NCBI GenBank assembly: GCA_018384375.1
Contig: JAHAYJ010000006.1
Location: 1 to 64,000, forward strand
Length of the DNA: 64,000 bases
Reading direction: 5' to 3'
Source of the DNA: Lachnospiraceae bacterium
GTDB taxonomy: Bacteria; Bacillota; Clostridia; Lachnospirales; Lachnospiraceae
Part shown: positions 52,585-60,784 of the stretch, in pieces
Layout of the letters: each line of letters begins with the position of its first letter
Numbering within the stretch: position 1 is the first letter of the stretch
Made by a program: the position numbers and the translations under genes
The notes under the pieces: model-generated
What the model was told of the DNA's origin: nothing
Databases searched by the model: none
The model's input: only the letters and a program-made list of their open reading frames with translations

Positions 52585-53529
52585 ATGGAGATTTATTTTG
52601 CGCCCCTTGAGGGAATCACGGGATATCTATACCGGAATGCGTTTCATGAAACCTTTGACTGCGGGATATCCAAGTATTTCACGCCTTTTATTGCAGTGAA
52701 CCGGAACGGGCTGACCAAATCCAGAGAGCTGGAGGATCTGAGAGCAGAGCACAATCAGGGAATGCGGGTGGTTCCGCAGCTTCTTGGCAATAATGGAAAG
52801 GAAACAGCCTCCTACATCCATCGGCTTAAAGAGATGGGGTATCCGGAGGTAAATTTAAATCTGGGGTGTCCCTACCAGACGGTGGTTTCCAAAGGAAAGG
52901 GCGCAGGGCTTTTGCAGGATACGGACAAACTGAACAGATTTTTGGAGGAGGTGTTTGCAGAAGCAGACACTTCTGTGTCGGTTAAAACCAGGATCGGTAT
53001 GAAGAATCCGGAGGAGTTTGAAGAAATCCTGGAGATTTACAATCAGTATCCTCTATCGGAACTGATCATTCATCCAAGAGTGCGGGAGGATCTTTACGGG
53101 AATCACCCCAATATGGAGGTGTTTCGCATGGCGGTGGAAAAGAGCAGAGCGCCGCTTTGTTATAATGGAGATCTTTTTACGGTAAGGGATTATCATAGCT
53201 TTACGGATGCTTTCCCGGAGATTCAAAGGGTCATGCTGGGGCGAGGGCTGCTTGCCAATCCAGGACTTTTAGGGGAAATTTTGATAGGAAAAACGGCAGA
53301 TAAGGGGACGCTTCAGTCTTTTCATGACAGAATTTATGAGGACTATCAAAGGATCATGTCGGGGGATACCAACACGCTGTTTAGGATGAAGGAGCTATGG
53401 AATTATATGCAGTTTTCATTTGAAGGCAGCGAGAAGTATGTGAAAAGGATTCGCAAAGCCAGGAATGGTTCGGAGTACCGGAGCGCAGTGAAGGCATTGT
53501 TTGCCGGATGTGCGTTGCTAATCAGATAA
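52585..53529 (+). CDS. dus: tRNA-dihydrouridine synthase
   Basis: About 314 residues, an FMN barrel reducing uridines in tRNA. It begins MEIYFAPLEGITGYLYRNA, has VVPQLLGNNG, the catalytic cysteine in VNLNLGCPYQTV with SKGKGAGLL after it, VSVKTRIGM, LIIHPRVREDLY and MLGRGLLANPGLLGEI. The ATG at 52585 is five bases after GGAGG; an ATG at 52573 lies inside that site. It probably belongs to the kinase-birA transcript. Confidence 0.93.
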   Translation: MEIYFAPLEGITGYLYRNAFHETFDCGISKYFTPFIAVNRNGLTKSRELEDLRAEHNQGMRVVPQLLGNNGKETASYIHRLKEMGYPEVNLNLGCPYQTVVSKGKGAGLLQDTDKLNRFLEEVFAEADTSVSVKTRIGMKNPEEFEEILEIYNQYPLSELIIHPRVREDLYGNHPNMEVFRMAVEKSRAPLCYNGDLFTVRDYHSFTDAFPEIQRVMLGRGLLANPGLLGEILIGKTADKGTLQSFHDRIYEDYQRIMSGDTNTLFRMKELWNYMQFSFEGSEKYVKRIRKARNGSEYRSAVKALFAGCALLIR

Positions 53530-53543
53530 AAAATTTTTATTTA

Positions 53544-53574
53544 TGCAACCTTTTACCGAGGTCACAGGTATTAT
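53544..53574 (+). promoter_or_regulatory. Possible ECF-type promoter of the lipoprotein gene
   Basis: TGCAACCTTTT (53544-53554) with GTCACA (53561-53566) and a TATTAT (53569-53574) lie about 45 bp ahead of the lipoprotein start. AAC-containing -35 elements are typical of ECF sigma factors and one is encoded just downstream, but the consensus of this sigma is not known. Confidence 0.25.
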
Positions 53575-53615
53575 AGATAGAAGCACAAAAAAATGGAGAG
53601 GATGGAGACAAACCA

Positions 53616-54911
53616 ATGAAAAAATTTCAGAACAAACTTTATCTTTGTGTAATGATGCTTTGCATGGCGATGATGTTTTCTGCCTGAGGCAGCGCTACAG
53701 ACATTGTAAAGGACACCTTAAAGAAACAGGCAGAGGATAAGGCAGAAAAAGGTGAAGAGCCTGTAGAAGGTGATGGGGAAGAGAGCGAAGAGGCCAAGAA
53801 TGCAGAAGAGGAAGCTGATTCAGAGGAAAAGAACAAGGATGGCGTTCCGGTTCTCGGTCAGGAAAATATCAAGGATTATGAAGGGTTTACTTATCTGTAT
53901 TGTGAGGAACTCAGAACCCAGTCAGAGGAAAATAAAGAGACTGGCAAGATGGAAAATAAATCGCTTCAGGTGTTTATTCCCCAGGCTGATTATGTGTATG
54001 TAAACATGGACTATGCAAATGTAGATAAACTGGGAGTAACCCTCAGAGTCGAATTGGAGCCGTCGATCCGCTATGATGCCGAAGATTACCTTACCTATGA
54101 AAATCTTCAGTATTATGTGGAAGAGCAGTTCGATCCTTTTTACACAAACCAGTATAAGGATGTTGTGATAAGTGATGTAGAGGAAATAGACAGGGACACT
54201 GCACGCATGACGGTAGAGAGCTGTTACTATAATGAATATGCTGACAGTTACAGTCCTGTTTTCAATACCTACTATCTGACAAAGCTTGAAAATGACTGTA
54301 CGGTTCTTGTGGAAATGAGTATCAACGGGGAGGATGTTACAGGAAAGACACCTGAACTGCTTGAGGAACTGGAAGCATTCTATGGATTCAAGATCGATTG
54401 GGACAAGGAAAGAGCAGACAAGAAGGTAGAGGACTTCCTTGCATCAGGCGGCGACAGCACCGTTTCAACCGGTTATGTCATGTTTGAACTTCCGGAAGGC
54501 TGGAGTAAGGATACAGATGCAAGTCAATATGATACCCCTGTATATGCCCCCGGCGGAGATGCTGAATTTGCAGGTTGTTTCGTATCTTTACAGGAAGAGT
54601 ATGCAGGATATGAAGCATTCAAGGGCGTTCAGAACAGCACAGATGAGCTGGTAGACCTGGTACAGTCTTACCTTGATGAGGAAGGATTGAAGGCGGAGGT
54701 CAGCGCTTACGGTGATACCTGTCTGGGAACAGCAATTCTTTCTGTCATGGAAATAGAAGACGCGGATGTAGGAACTGCAGTCTTCCATATTTATTGGGTC
54801 TTTGACGACAGCTATATGTACAGGATTTCAGCAGTGGCGATCGGCGACGCAACGGAGAATCCGTTTGCTGTAGCAGAAGGAATTTTGAAGAACGGTCAGG
54901 TACCGAACTAG
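53616..54911 (+). pseudogene. Lipoprotein gene with in-frame TGA at the lipobox cysteine position
   Basis: An ATG at 53616 opens a signal peptide (MKKFQNKLYL, then a Met/Leu-rich core ending MMFSA). Codon 24 is TGA (53685-53687) exactly where the lipobox Cys is expected, followed by Gly-Ser. The same frame then runs without a stop to 54911. It has an acidic linker of about 55 residues, a beta-rich middle and a C-terminal domain (FELPEGWSKD and after) resembling PsbP/DUF1795-like secreted domains. With a Cys codon it would be an ordinary 431-residue lipoprotein. The next in-frame ATG is 53949 with no good ribosome site. It is unclear whether this is a mutation, a sequence error or recoding. 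It lies directly ahead of the sigma module. Confidence 0.75.
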
Positions 54912-54969
54912 CCAAAAGTTTCCCTATCATGTATAATAAATAGTACGATTACATGCTGGGGGATTCCAA

Positions 54970-55266
54970 ATGGCAAAAGAGGAAGAAATTACAGCGGATG
55001 GTGCCATTGAACGGTATGCGGATATGGTGTACCGGCTGGCACTGTCCCAGATGAAGAACAGGACAGATGCAGACGATTTATTTCAGGAGGTTTTTGTACG
55101 TCTGGTCAGTCATATACAGGAGCTGCAGTCATGGGACCATGTGAAGGCATGGTTGCTTAAGGTGACAGCGAACTGTGCAAAAAAGCATTTTGAACAGTAT
55201 TGGAATAAGAATGTTTCATTTATAGAAGAACCGGAACAAATGGTGGATGCTAACGGCAGCTATTGA
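54970..55266 (+). CDS. ECF sigma factor, region 2 part (split by in-frame TGA)
   Basis: A 98-residue product covering region 2 of an ECF sigma factor: YADMVYRLALSQMKNRTDADDLFQEVFVRL (core- and -10-binding part, split here for reading) and WLLKVTANCAKKHFEQYW. It ends at TGA 55264-55266 in the inter-domain linker. The same frame continues into region 4, and the joined length (166 codons) is normal for an ECF protein. The ATG at 54970 follows TGGGGGATTCCAA. A TATAAT at 54932-54937 lacks a clear -35. Either a two-subunit sigma factor or a nonsense mutation. Confidence 0.75.
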   Translation: MAKEEEITADGAIERYADMVYRLALSQMKNRTDADDLFQEVFVRLVSHIQELQSWDHVKAWLLKVTANCAKKHFEQYWNKNVSFIEEPEQMVDANGSY

Positions 55267-55284
55267 ATGGAGGAGGAACATCCT

Positions 55285-55470
55285 GTGAGGGCTGCTGTTG
55301 GGTTATTGCCGCCAAAATACCGGATGGTGATACATCTCTTTTACTTTGAACAAATATCGATTGCGGAAATAGCGCAGCTGACAGAACAGAAGGAAAGCAC
55401 TGTTAAGTCACAGCTATTCAGAGCACGGGAGATGCTGAAGGAGACATTAAAAGGAGATCCCGATTTATGA
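55285..55470 (+). CDS. ECF sigma factor, region 4 part
   Basis: A 61-residue product starting at GTG 55285, eight bases after the strong ribosome site GGAGGAGG (55269-55276). The frame also offers an ATG at 55267 directly after the TGA, but that would place the ribosome site inside the gene. It encodes the helix-turn-helix of region 4: LPPKYRMVIHLFYFEQ, SIAEIAQLTEQKESTVKSQL and FRAREML. Free-standing region 4 occurs in B. subtilis SigO, which pairs with region-2 protein RsoA. The anti-sigma gene overlaps its stop by 4 bp. Confidence 0.65.
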   Translation: MRAAVGLLPPKYRMVIHLFYFEQISIAEIAQLTEQKESTVKSQLFRAREMLKETLKGDPDL

Positions 55471-56018
55471 TAGAGCAATACCGAAAGGACGTATCGCAGA
55501 TTCACGCATCATCTGAGCTGATACAGAGAACCAGAACGGCAATGAAGCAGGAAGAGGAGCGACTTAAGGAAGAGGAGGACGCGGCAGATCCTAAGAAGCC
55601 CGGGAAAAGGAATCCTTATGGTTTTTCGGCATGGAGGATTGCCATTCCTTTGTCAGCGGTGGCAGCAGCATTGTTTTTGGTGATTGTCCCGGGTGTGATT
55701 CATAAAGGTGCCACACAGGAAGATATCCAGATTCAAATGGCTGTTCCGCTGGGACAGAAGGAGGAGCAGCAGCCTGTAAGCATAGAGAATGGGAGCAATC
55801 AGCCAATTGAACTGACAGAAGTAGCAAGGATGCCTGCAGAATTTGCAGATGCAGAAAAAATAGAAAAGGATGGGGCAGTTTACTATATACTTCGGGGGGA
55901 ATCCACAGATGAGTGGAAGGCTTATGCTAAGATAAAGGGAAAAAAGTATCTGCTCTGTGGTAAAGCGGCTGGGAAAGAGGATTTTCTGAACCGGATAGAG
56001 GCTTTGCTTTTCGGATAA
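55467..56018 (+). CDS. Membrane-bound anti-sigma factor candidate
   Basis: A 183-residue single-pass protein: a cytoplasmic helical, Glu-rich part (about 1-50), one membrane helix (about 55-76) and an outer domain of about 105 residues with a small beta-rich end (GAVYYILRGESTDEWKAYAKI). This is the topology of ECF anti-sigma factors, and it directly follows and overlaps (ATGA) the sigma region 4 gene. It has no zinc-binding HxxxCxxC motif. The ATG at 55467 follows AAAGGAGATC. The outside signal is unknown. Confidence 0.75.
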   Translation: MIEQYRKDVSQIHASSELIQRTRTAMKQEEERLKEEEDAADPKKPGKRNPYGFSAWRIAIPLSAVAAALFLVIVPGVIHKGATQEDIQIQMAVPLGQKEEQQPVSIENGSNQPIELTEVARMPAEFADAEKIEKDGAVYYILRGESTDEWKAYAKIKGKKYLLCGKAAGKEDFLNRIEALLFG

Positions 56019-56033
56019 TAAGAACATTTTAGA

Positions 56034-56065
56034 AAGGCGGACAAAGGAAACTTTTGTACCGCCTT
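56034..56065 (+). terminator. Hairpin after the anti-sigma gene (weak terminator candidate)
   Basis: AAGGCGG plus ACAAAG (56034-56046) pair with CTTTTGT and CCGCCTT (56051-56065) around GAAA, with one bulge. It is followed by CTGATTT, so the U tract is poor and read-through to the transglutaminase gene is likely. Confidence 0.45.
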
Positions 56066-56093
56066 CTGATTTAATAAGGAATGGGAACACAGG

Positions 56094-58727
56094 ATGAAAT
56101 TTGAAAACGATCATATACGGATTATTATTGAAAAAAAGCAGCTCACGGAAGAACAGAAGGAAGCATGCAGGGTAAGGAGAAAGAAACGGCTGCCGTACGC
56201 TGCAGTAGCAATTGCTCTGGTGACTGCGATCCTGGCAGGGGCACTTTATGCACATTCCCGTAAACCGACAGCAGAAGCAGATCTGGCAGCTGCAGATGTC
56301 GGGGAGGATGCAACGACCGAAATAAAGACGGATACGGGCAGTGAGCAGGAAACGGAAACTGCTGAAGCAGACAGTGGGAAAAATGGAGAGGACGAAGAAG
56401 CGATAGAAGGCGTTTATGTCGATTCTGCAAGGCTGGCCTCCTCCATTATCGATAAGTACAAGGATCAGAGTCCCTTTGGGTACACCTATGGGGATCCCAT
56501 TGAGGAGCTTAAGCGTGACCAGAATATTGAACTTCAGCTGGGCTATGATGCCATGTCCCTTGAGAATGTGGATTACTGGTATCAGATATACGGAATTTAT
56601 CAGGATCCGGAGCTGACACAGAGAGTCCAGGGCTCTGATTACCTCTGGGATGAAGAAAGCAAGATACTGAGTATTACGCCGCCCAGCTATTCCATTAACA
56701 AAATAGGAACCGGGAATCTGGGTACAGACGTTGTAAATGAGTATGATCACTCCAAAAATTTCCTTTTTGATAAGAGCGATAAGGAGGACTGGGGAAATCT
56801 TGGAACCCTGTATCTGGCATGCTACTATGATCCCCAGACAGGAGATAAGCTGGAAACACCCACTGTCAGCATAATTACACGGGAGGGTGAGCTTTCGGAC
56901 ACGCCGAGACTGAGCTATTCCATTTTGGAGGATGGAAGGCCGGAGTTTTCCTGGACGCCTGTGGAGGGAGCTGAGCGGTATCTGATCTGCCAGGTGACCT
57001 ACAGCAGGGAGAAGGGTTATGGGACGACGATGTTTACCCTGGATTCCACGACAGATACGACATGGACGACACAGGCTCCGGAATATGGCAGCTATCAGTC
57101 CATGAATGTGGAATTTAAAACCTTCCGTGTCAGTGAGGATGACTGGAAGGATGAAACAAATTATGAGCTATACAAGGATAAATATGAGCCTGACCAGGTA
57201 GCCTATAAGGATACTACTTATGGGGAGGAAGGAATTGTTGTGATTGCCATCAGCAAGGATGGCACTTCCATGGTAAGCAACAGTTTTCTTGACAGCGAGA
57301 TAGCGCCGAACCTTCCCCAGGCGATTGCTTATCATGCAGAGAAGGAGAATGGGTTCCAATATCAATATGAAGATGTTAAGGAGCTTCCGGCTTATGATTA
57401 TGTAGTCATGTGTGACGGCATTACCAACAGAAAGCTGATTGATTACCATACGGAGGAAGCGGAGGTAGTCACGGAGCGTTTCCTTGAGACCGATGAGGAA
57501 GGAAAGCTTGTAAATGGAACGCAGGTTGTCTGTCTGAATATTCCTTATGTGGTGGAGGGAACCCCTTTTTCCTACAGCATGCAGATCCTGGACTATGATG
57601 AGAGCCGGCTCGATGAGGACCTAAAGTTCCTTGAGGACAGAGAGAGCGGGCTGCGCAAAAAGTCCGGCGATGTGACTCCCGGTGTTTCCACGGATATGGA
57701 AGATACCAGCGGTGAGGAGGCTGAAGATGTTCAGGTCCGGCAGGTGGAGGATACCCCAATTTTTGCAAGCAGTGCCCTGTCAGAGTATCTTGCAGCGAGT
57801 ATGCTTGGTGGAGCAACCTACATTGATCTTTCCGATTTTCCTGAGGCAAAAGATATTTCCTATACGGATGATGCACTGCTGGAGGCATATTTTCAAAATC
57901 CACTGATCCTTGGAATTGACGGATATCGTGTCAACCGCAAGGGAACTGCAATCAAAGTATCCTATGAAAATTCTGCTGTGGAGCAGGCAAGAAAGCAGGA
58001 GGAAATCAAGGCTAAGGTGGCAGAAATCATTCCGCAGATCATCACAGAGAAGATGACGGACGACGAGAAGGAGCTGGCAATCAACAAATATCTGTGTGAT
58101 ACCATTGTTTATGATGAGGATGCCCTGAAAAATGCCGAGGAAAATAATTATGAGTATGCAGATGAAAGATTTAATGATTCCTTTACTGCTTATGGAGCTC
58201 TGATCAACGGCAAATGTGTCTGTGCAGGTTATTCGGCTGCCTTTAAGCTGCTGGCAGATGCAGCGGGTCTGGAATCCATTGTTGTCACCGGTTTCCTGGA
58301 CGGCAGTCTTTCCCATGCATGGAATAAAGTGAAAATCGATGATGAATGGCAGATTGTGGATGTGACGAACAATGATAATGAATACCTCAGCAATGCCCTT
58401 CTGAATCTACCGTCCTATGTGGGAGACAGGGTACTGGTCGAGGATAAGGATTTTATGATCGATAAGGAGATCAAAAATTATACAGGCAGCAGTGAGGAAT
58501 ATGAATACTATCATATGACAGACAGCTACTTCCCGGCAAAGGAGATTGCCAGGGAACTGGCAGCTGATCTTGCGGATGACGGGGAAGCTACCCTGCGCAC
58601 GGATTATGAGCTGAATGATGAGGAATTCTATCAGATCACAGATGAAATTTATGAAATCATGGGAAGTGACATCGACTTGTACGGATACTATTGGATCGGA
58701 GTGATTTATCTGACCACGCAGGGATAA
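56094..58727 (+). CDS. Membrane-anchored transglutaminase-like surface protein
   Basis: An 877-residue protein with a short basic start, one membrane helix (about 35-55), an acidic linker and a large outer region. Around 275-345 a segment (RPEFSWTPVEGAERYLIC) looks like a fibronectin type III domain. The C-terminal part holds a transglutaminase-like domain with Cys in GKCVCAGYSAAFKLLA (about 707), His in SLSHAWNKVKI (about 741) and Asp in WQIVDVTNND (about 755). Such domains act as transglutaminases or cysteine proteases on the cell surface. It follows the sigma/anti-sigma genes and is a plausible target or partner. The ATG at 56094 follows ACAGG. Confidence 0.83.
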   Translation: MKFENDHIRIIIEKKQLTEEQKEACRVRRKKRLPYAAVAIALVTAILAGALYAHSRKPTAEADLAAADVGEDATTEIKTDTGSEQETETAEADSGKNGEDEEAIEGVYVDSARLASSIIDKYKDQSPFGYTYGDPIEELKRDQNIELQLGYDAMSLENVDYWYQIYGIYQDPELTQRVQGSDYLWDEESKILSITPPSYSINKIGTGNLGTDVVNEYDHSKNFLFDKSDKEDWGNLGTLYLACYYDPQTGDKLETPTVSIITREGELSDTPRLSYSILEDGRPEFSWTPVEGAERYLICQVTYSREKGYGTTMFTLDSTTDTTWTTQAPEYGSYQSMNVEFKTFRVSEDDWKDETNYELYKDKYEPDQVAYKDTTYGEEGIVVIAISKDGTSMVSNSFLDSEIAPNLPQAIAYHAEKENGFQYQYEDVKELPAYDYVVMCDGITNRKLIDYHTEEAEVVTERFLETDEEGKLVNGTQVVCLNIPYVVEGTPFSYSMQILDYDESRLDEDLKFLEDRESGLRKKSGDVTPGVSTDMEDTSGEEAEDVQVRQVEDTPIFASSALSEYLAASMLGGATYIDLSDFPEAKDISYTDDALLEAYFQNPLILGIDGYRVNRKGTAIKVSYENSAVEQARKQEEIKAKVAEIIPQIITEKMTDDEKELAINKYLCDTIVYDEDALKNAEENNYEYADERFNDSFTAYGALINGKCVCAGYSAAFKLLADAAGLESIVVTGFLDGSLSHAWNKVKIDDEWQIVDVTNNDNEYLSNALLNLPSYVGDRVLVEDKDFMIDKEIKNYTGSSEEYEYYHMTDSYFPAKEIARELAADLADDGEATLRTDYELNDEEFYQITDEIYEIMGSDIDLYGYYWIGVIYLTTQG

Positions 58728-58788
58728 GCAAGAGTAAGCAATATTTGATAAGTAATCCGTTTGAATTGAAAAGCAATTTTGAGAAAAA

Positions 58789-58820
58789 TGCCCTATACTG
58801 ATGTCAGTATAGGGTATTTT
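58789..58820 (+). terminator. Rho-independent terminator before the acetylesterase gene
   Basis: GCCCTATACTGA (58790-58801) pairs with TCAGTATAGGGT (58804-58815) around a 2-nt centre, then ATTTTG. The long stem with a poor U tract could also be an attenuator of the downstream sugar operon. Confidence 0.75.
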
Positions 58821-58844
58821 GATAAATTGTGGGAGGTTTTAGCG

Positions 58845-60752
58845 ATGAAGGAACTGAAGCTGCCGAGATTGATCAGTGACGGTATGATACTGCAGCAAAA
58901 AAAGAAAATTCATATCTGGGGATCTGACCAGCCGGGAAGAAGGGTGATGGTTTCTTTCCTGGGAGAAGAATATGTGGCACTTACGGATGAAAACGGACAG
59001 TGGGAGATCTGGCTTGGGGAAGCGGCATACGGGGGCCCGTATACCATGCAGATCAGCGATAATGGCGGGACGGAGATCGTGATCACAGATATCTTGATCG
59101 GTGATGTGTGGCTCTGCTCCGGTCAATCCAATATGGAGCTCCCCATGGAACGGGTAAAGGACCGGTATCCGGAGGAAATCAAAAATTGTGATAATCCGGC
59201 GATCAGGACATTTAAAATAACTGAGCATGCAGATTTTCATGGACCTCTTTCAGATCATCTGAGCGGGGAATGGAAGGCGGCGGGCAGAGACACCATCCTG
59301 CAATTCTCAGCAACGGCGTATTTCTTTGCCAAACAGATGTATCAGATGACAGGTGTACCCGTTGGCCTGATCAATGCCAGCCTTGGAGGCTCCCGAATTG
59401 AGTCCTGGATGAGCAGGGAAATGTTGGAGGGATGCCAGGAGGCACTTGCCACAGCAGACCGATATGCGGATGATGCATTTGTGCGCGGGCAGCTTTTGCA
59501 GAATGAGCGGCAATCGGAGGAATGGCACAGCAGGCTGGATGGGATGGACAGAGGACTACAGGAGCATTGGGAGCAGGAGCAGACAGCGTCTGCGGACTGG
59601 AAAAGGGTAAAGCTTCCCTTCTTTTTCCGGGATACGGAGCTTAAGGGATTTATAGGATGTGTATGGTTTCGGCGCACCTTTACGGTTCCGGTTGAAATGG
59701 CAGGAAAAGCCTGCAGACTCTGGCTGGGAACTATCGTGGACAGCGATACGGTATATCTCAACGGCACTCAGGTAGGGCATACAGATTATCAGTATCCGCC
59801 CAGGAAGTATCCTGTGCCGGAGGGACTGCTCAGAGAGGGAGAAAATACGATCGTTATTCGTGTCAAATGTGAGAATGGGCACGGAAGATTTACACCGGAT
59901 AAAAAGTATGCCATTTTTAATGAGGACGGAGAAGTTGAACTTCAGGGCGAATGGCTGTACAGGGTGGGAGCTGTCTGTGGGCAGATTGCGCCTACGGATT
60001 TTGTAAACTGGAAGCCTACCGGTCTTTATCATGGTATGACAGCTCCTTGCCGTAGCTATACCATCGCCGGATTTATCTGGTATCAGGGAGAGTCCAATAC
60101 GCATGTACCGTGGGTGTATCTTGACAGAATGAAACGGCTGGTAGAGGGCTATCGGAAGGAGTGGGGGGATGAGACACTGCCGTTCCTCTATGTGCAGCTT
60201 CCCAATTTTTCCATCGATATTTATGACAGTGATGCCGACGAAACAGGACAGGGCTGGCCTGCATTGCGAGAGCTGCAGAGGCAGGCTCTTAAAATACCGG
60301 AAACGGGAATGGCAGTTGCCATCGATCTTGGTGAGGATAATGATCTGCACCCTCTGAACAAGGAGGATATCGGACGGCGTCTTGCTATGCTGGCCGCAGG
60401 AAAACTGTACGGCATCCGGTCGGAGTGTGAAGGCCCCATGATCCTGAAAACAGTGATAGAAGACAGTGCTGCGGGAGGAAAAGTGGAAATTTTATGCGGC
60501 AATGCAGACTCGGGTATATATGTTGACGGAAAAGAGAAGGGAAATCGGCTCATTGATTTTGAACTTCGAAACGGAGACGGAGAATGGTTTTCTGCCCGGG
60601 CCGAACTGAAGGGAAACAGAATCTGTGTGTGGAATGAGGAAATGGTTGGCAGGCCTACAGGTGTGCGTTACTGTTACTCCAATACCAATAAAGGGGGGCT
60701 TATTTATAACGGCTCCGGCTTTCCCATGAGCCCTTTTGAGATAGAACTGTGA
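58845..60752 (+). CDS. Sialate O-acetylesterase family protein
   Basis: About 635 residues with no signal peptide. The SGNH-type block I is LCSGQSNMELPM (Ser about 94). A jelly-roll like that of GH2 enzymes is inserted (about 250-370, LWLGTIVDSDTVYLNGTQVG), then FIWYQGESNTH and the Asp/His segment EDNDLHPLNKEDIGRRLA (about 497-515) complete the active site. Enzymes of this family remove acetyl groups from sialic acid or plant polysaccharides. The ATG at 58845 follows GGGAGGTTTTAGCG. It is 32 bp ahead of the GH2 gene. Absence of a signal peptide suggests intracellular action on imported oligosaccharides. Confidence 0.9.
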   Translation: MKELKLPRLISDGMILQQKKKIHIWGSDQPGRRVMVSFLGEEYVALTDENGQWEIWLGEAAYGGPYTMQISDNGGTEIVITDILIGDVWLCSGQSNMELPMERVKDRYPEEIKNCDNPAIRTFKITEHADFHGPLSDHLSGEWKAAGRDTILQFSATAYFFAKQMYQMTGVPVGLINASLGGSRIESWMSREMLEGCQEALATADRYADDAFVRGQLLQNERQSEEWHSRLDGMDRGLQEHWEQEQTASADWKRVKLPFFFRDTELKGFIGCVWFRRTFTVPVEMAGKACRLWLGTIVDSDTVYLNGTQVGHTDYQYPPRKYPVPEGLLREGENTIVIRVKCENGHGRFTPDKKYAIFNEDGEVELQGEWLYRVGAVCGQIAPTDFVNWKPTGLYHGMTAPCRSYTIAGFIWYQGESNTHVPWVYLDRMKRLVEGYRKEWGDETLPFLYVQLPNFSIDIYDSDADETGQGWPALRELQRQALKIPETGMAVAIDLGEDNDLHPLNKEDIGRRLAMLAAGKLYGIRSECEGPMILKTVIEDSAAGGKVEILCGNADSGIYVDGKEKGNRLIDFELRNGDGEWFSARAELKGNRICVWNEEMVGRPTGVRYCYSNTNKGGLIYNGSGFPMSPFEIEL

Positions 60753-60784
60753 AAAGCATCGCAGGGAATGCGGAGGAAAACGGG

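Noticed and set aside
53685-53687. Selenocysteine at the lipobox TGA
   Set aside because: No SECIS-like stem-loop at the right distance after the TGA was seen, only a small symmetric palindrome containing it, and selenocysteine in a lipobox has no precedent I know of.
53543-53740. Small ORF overlapping the lipoprotein start
   Set aside because: It is in another frame, without a ribosome site, and crosses the signal-peptide region of the lipoprotein gene.
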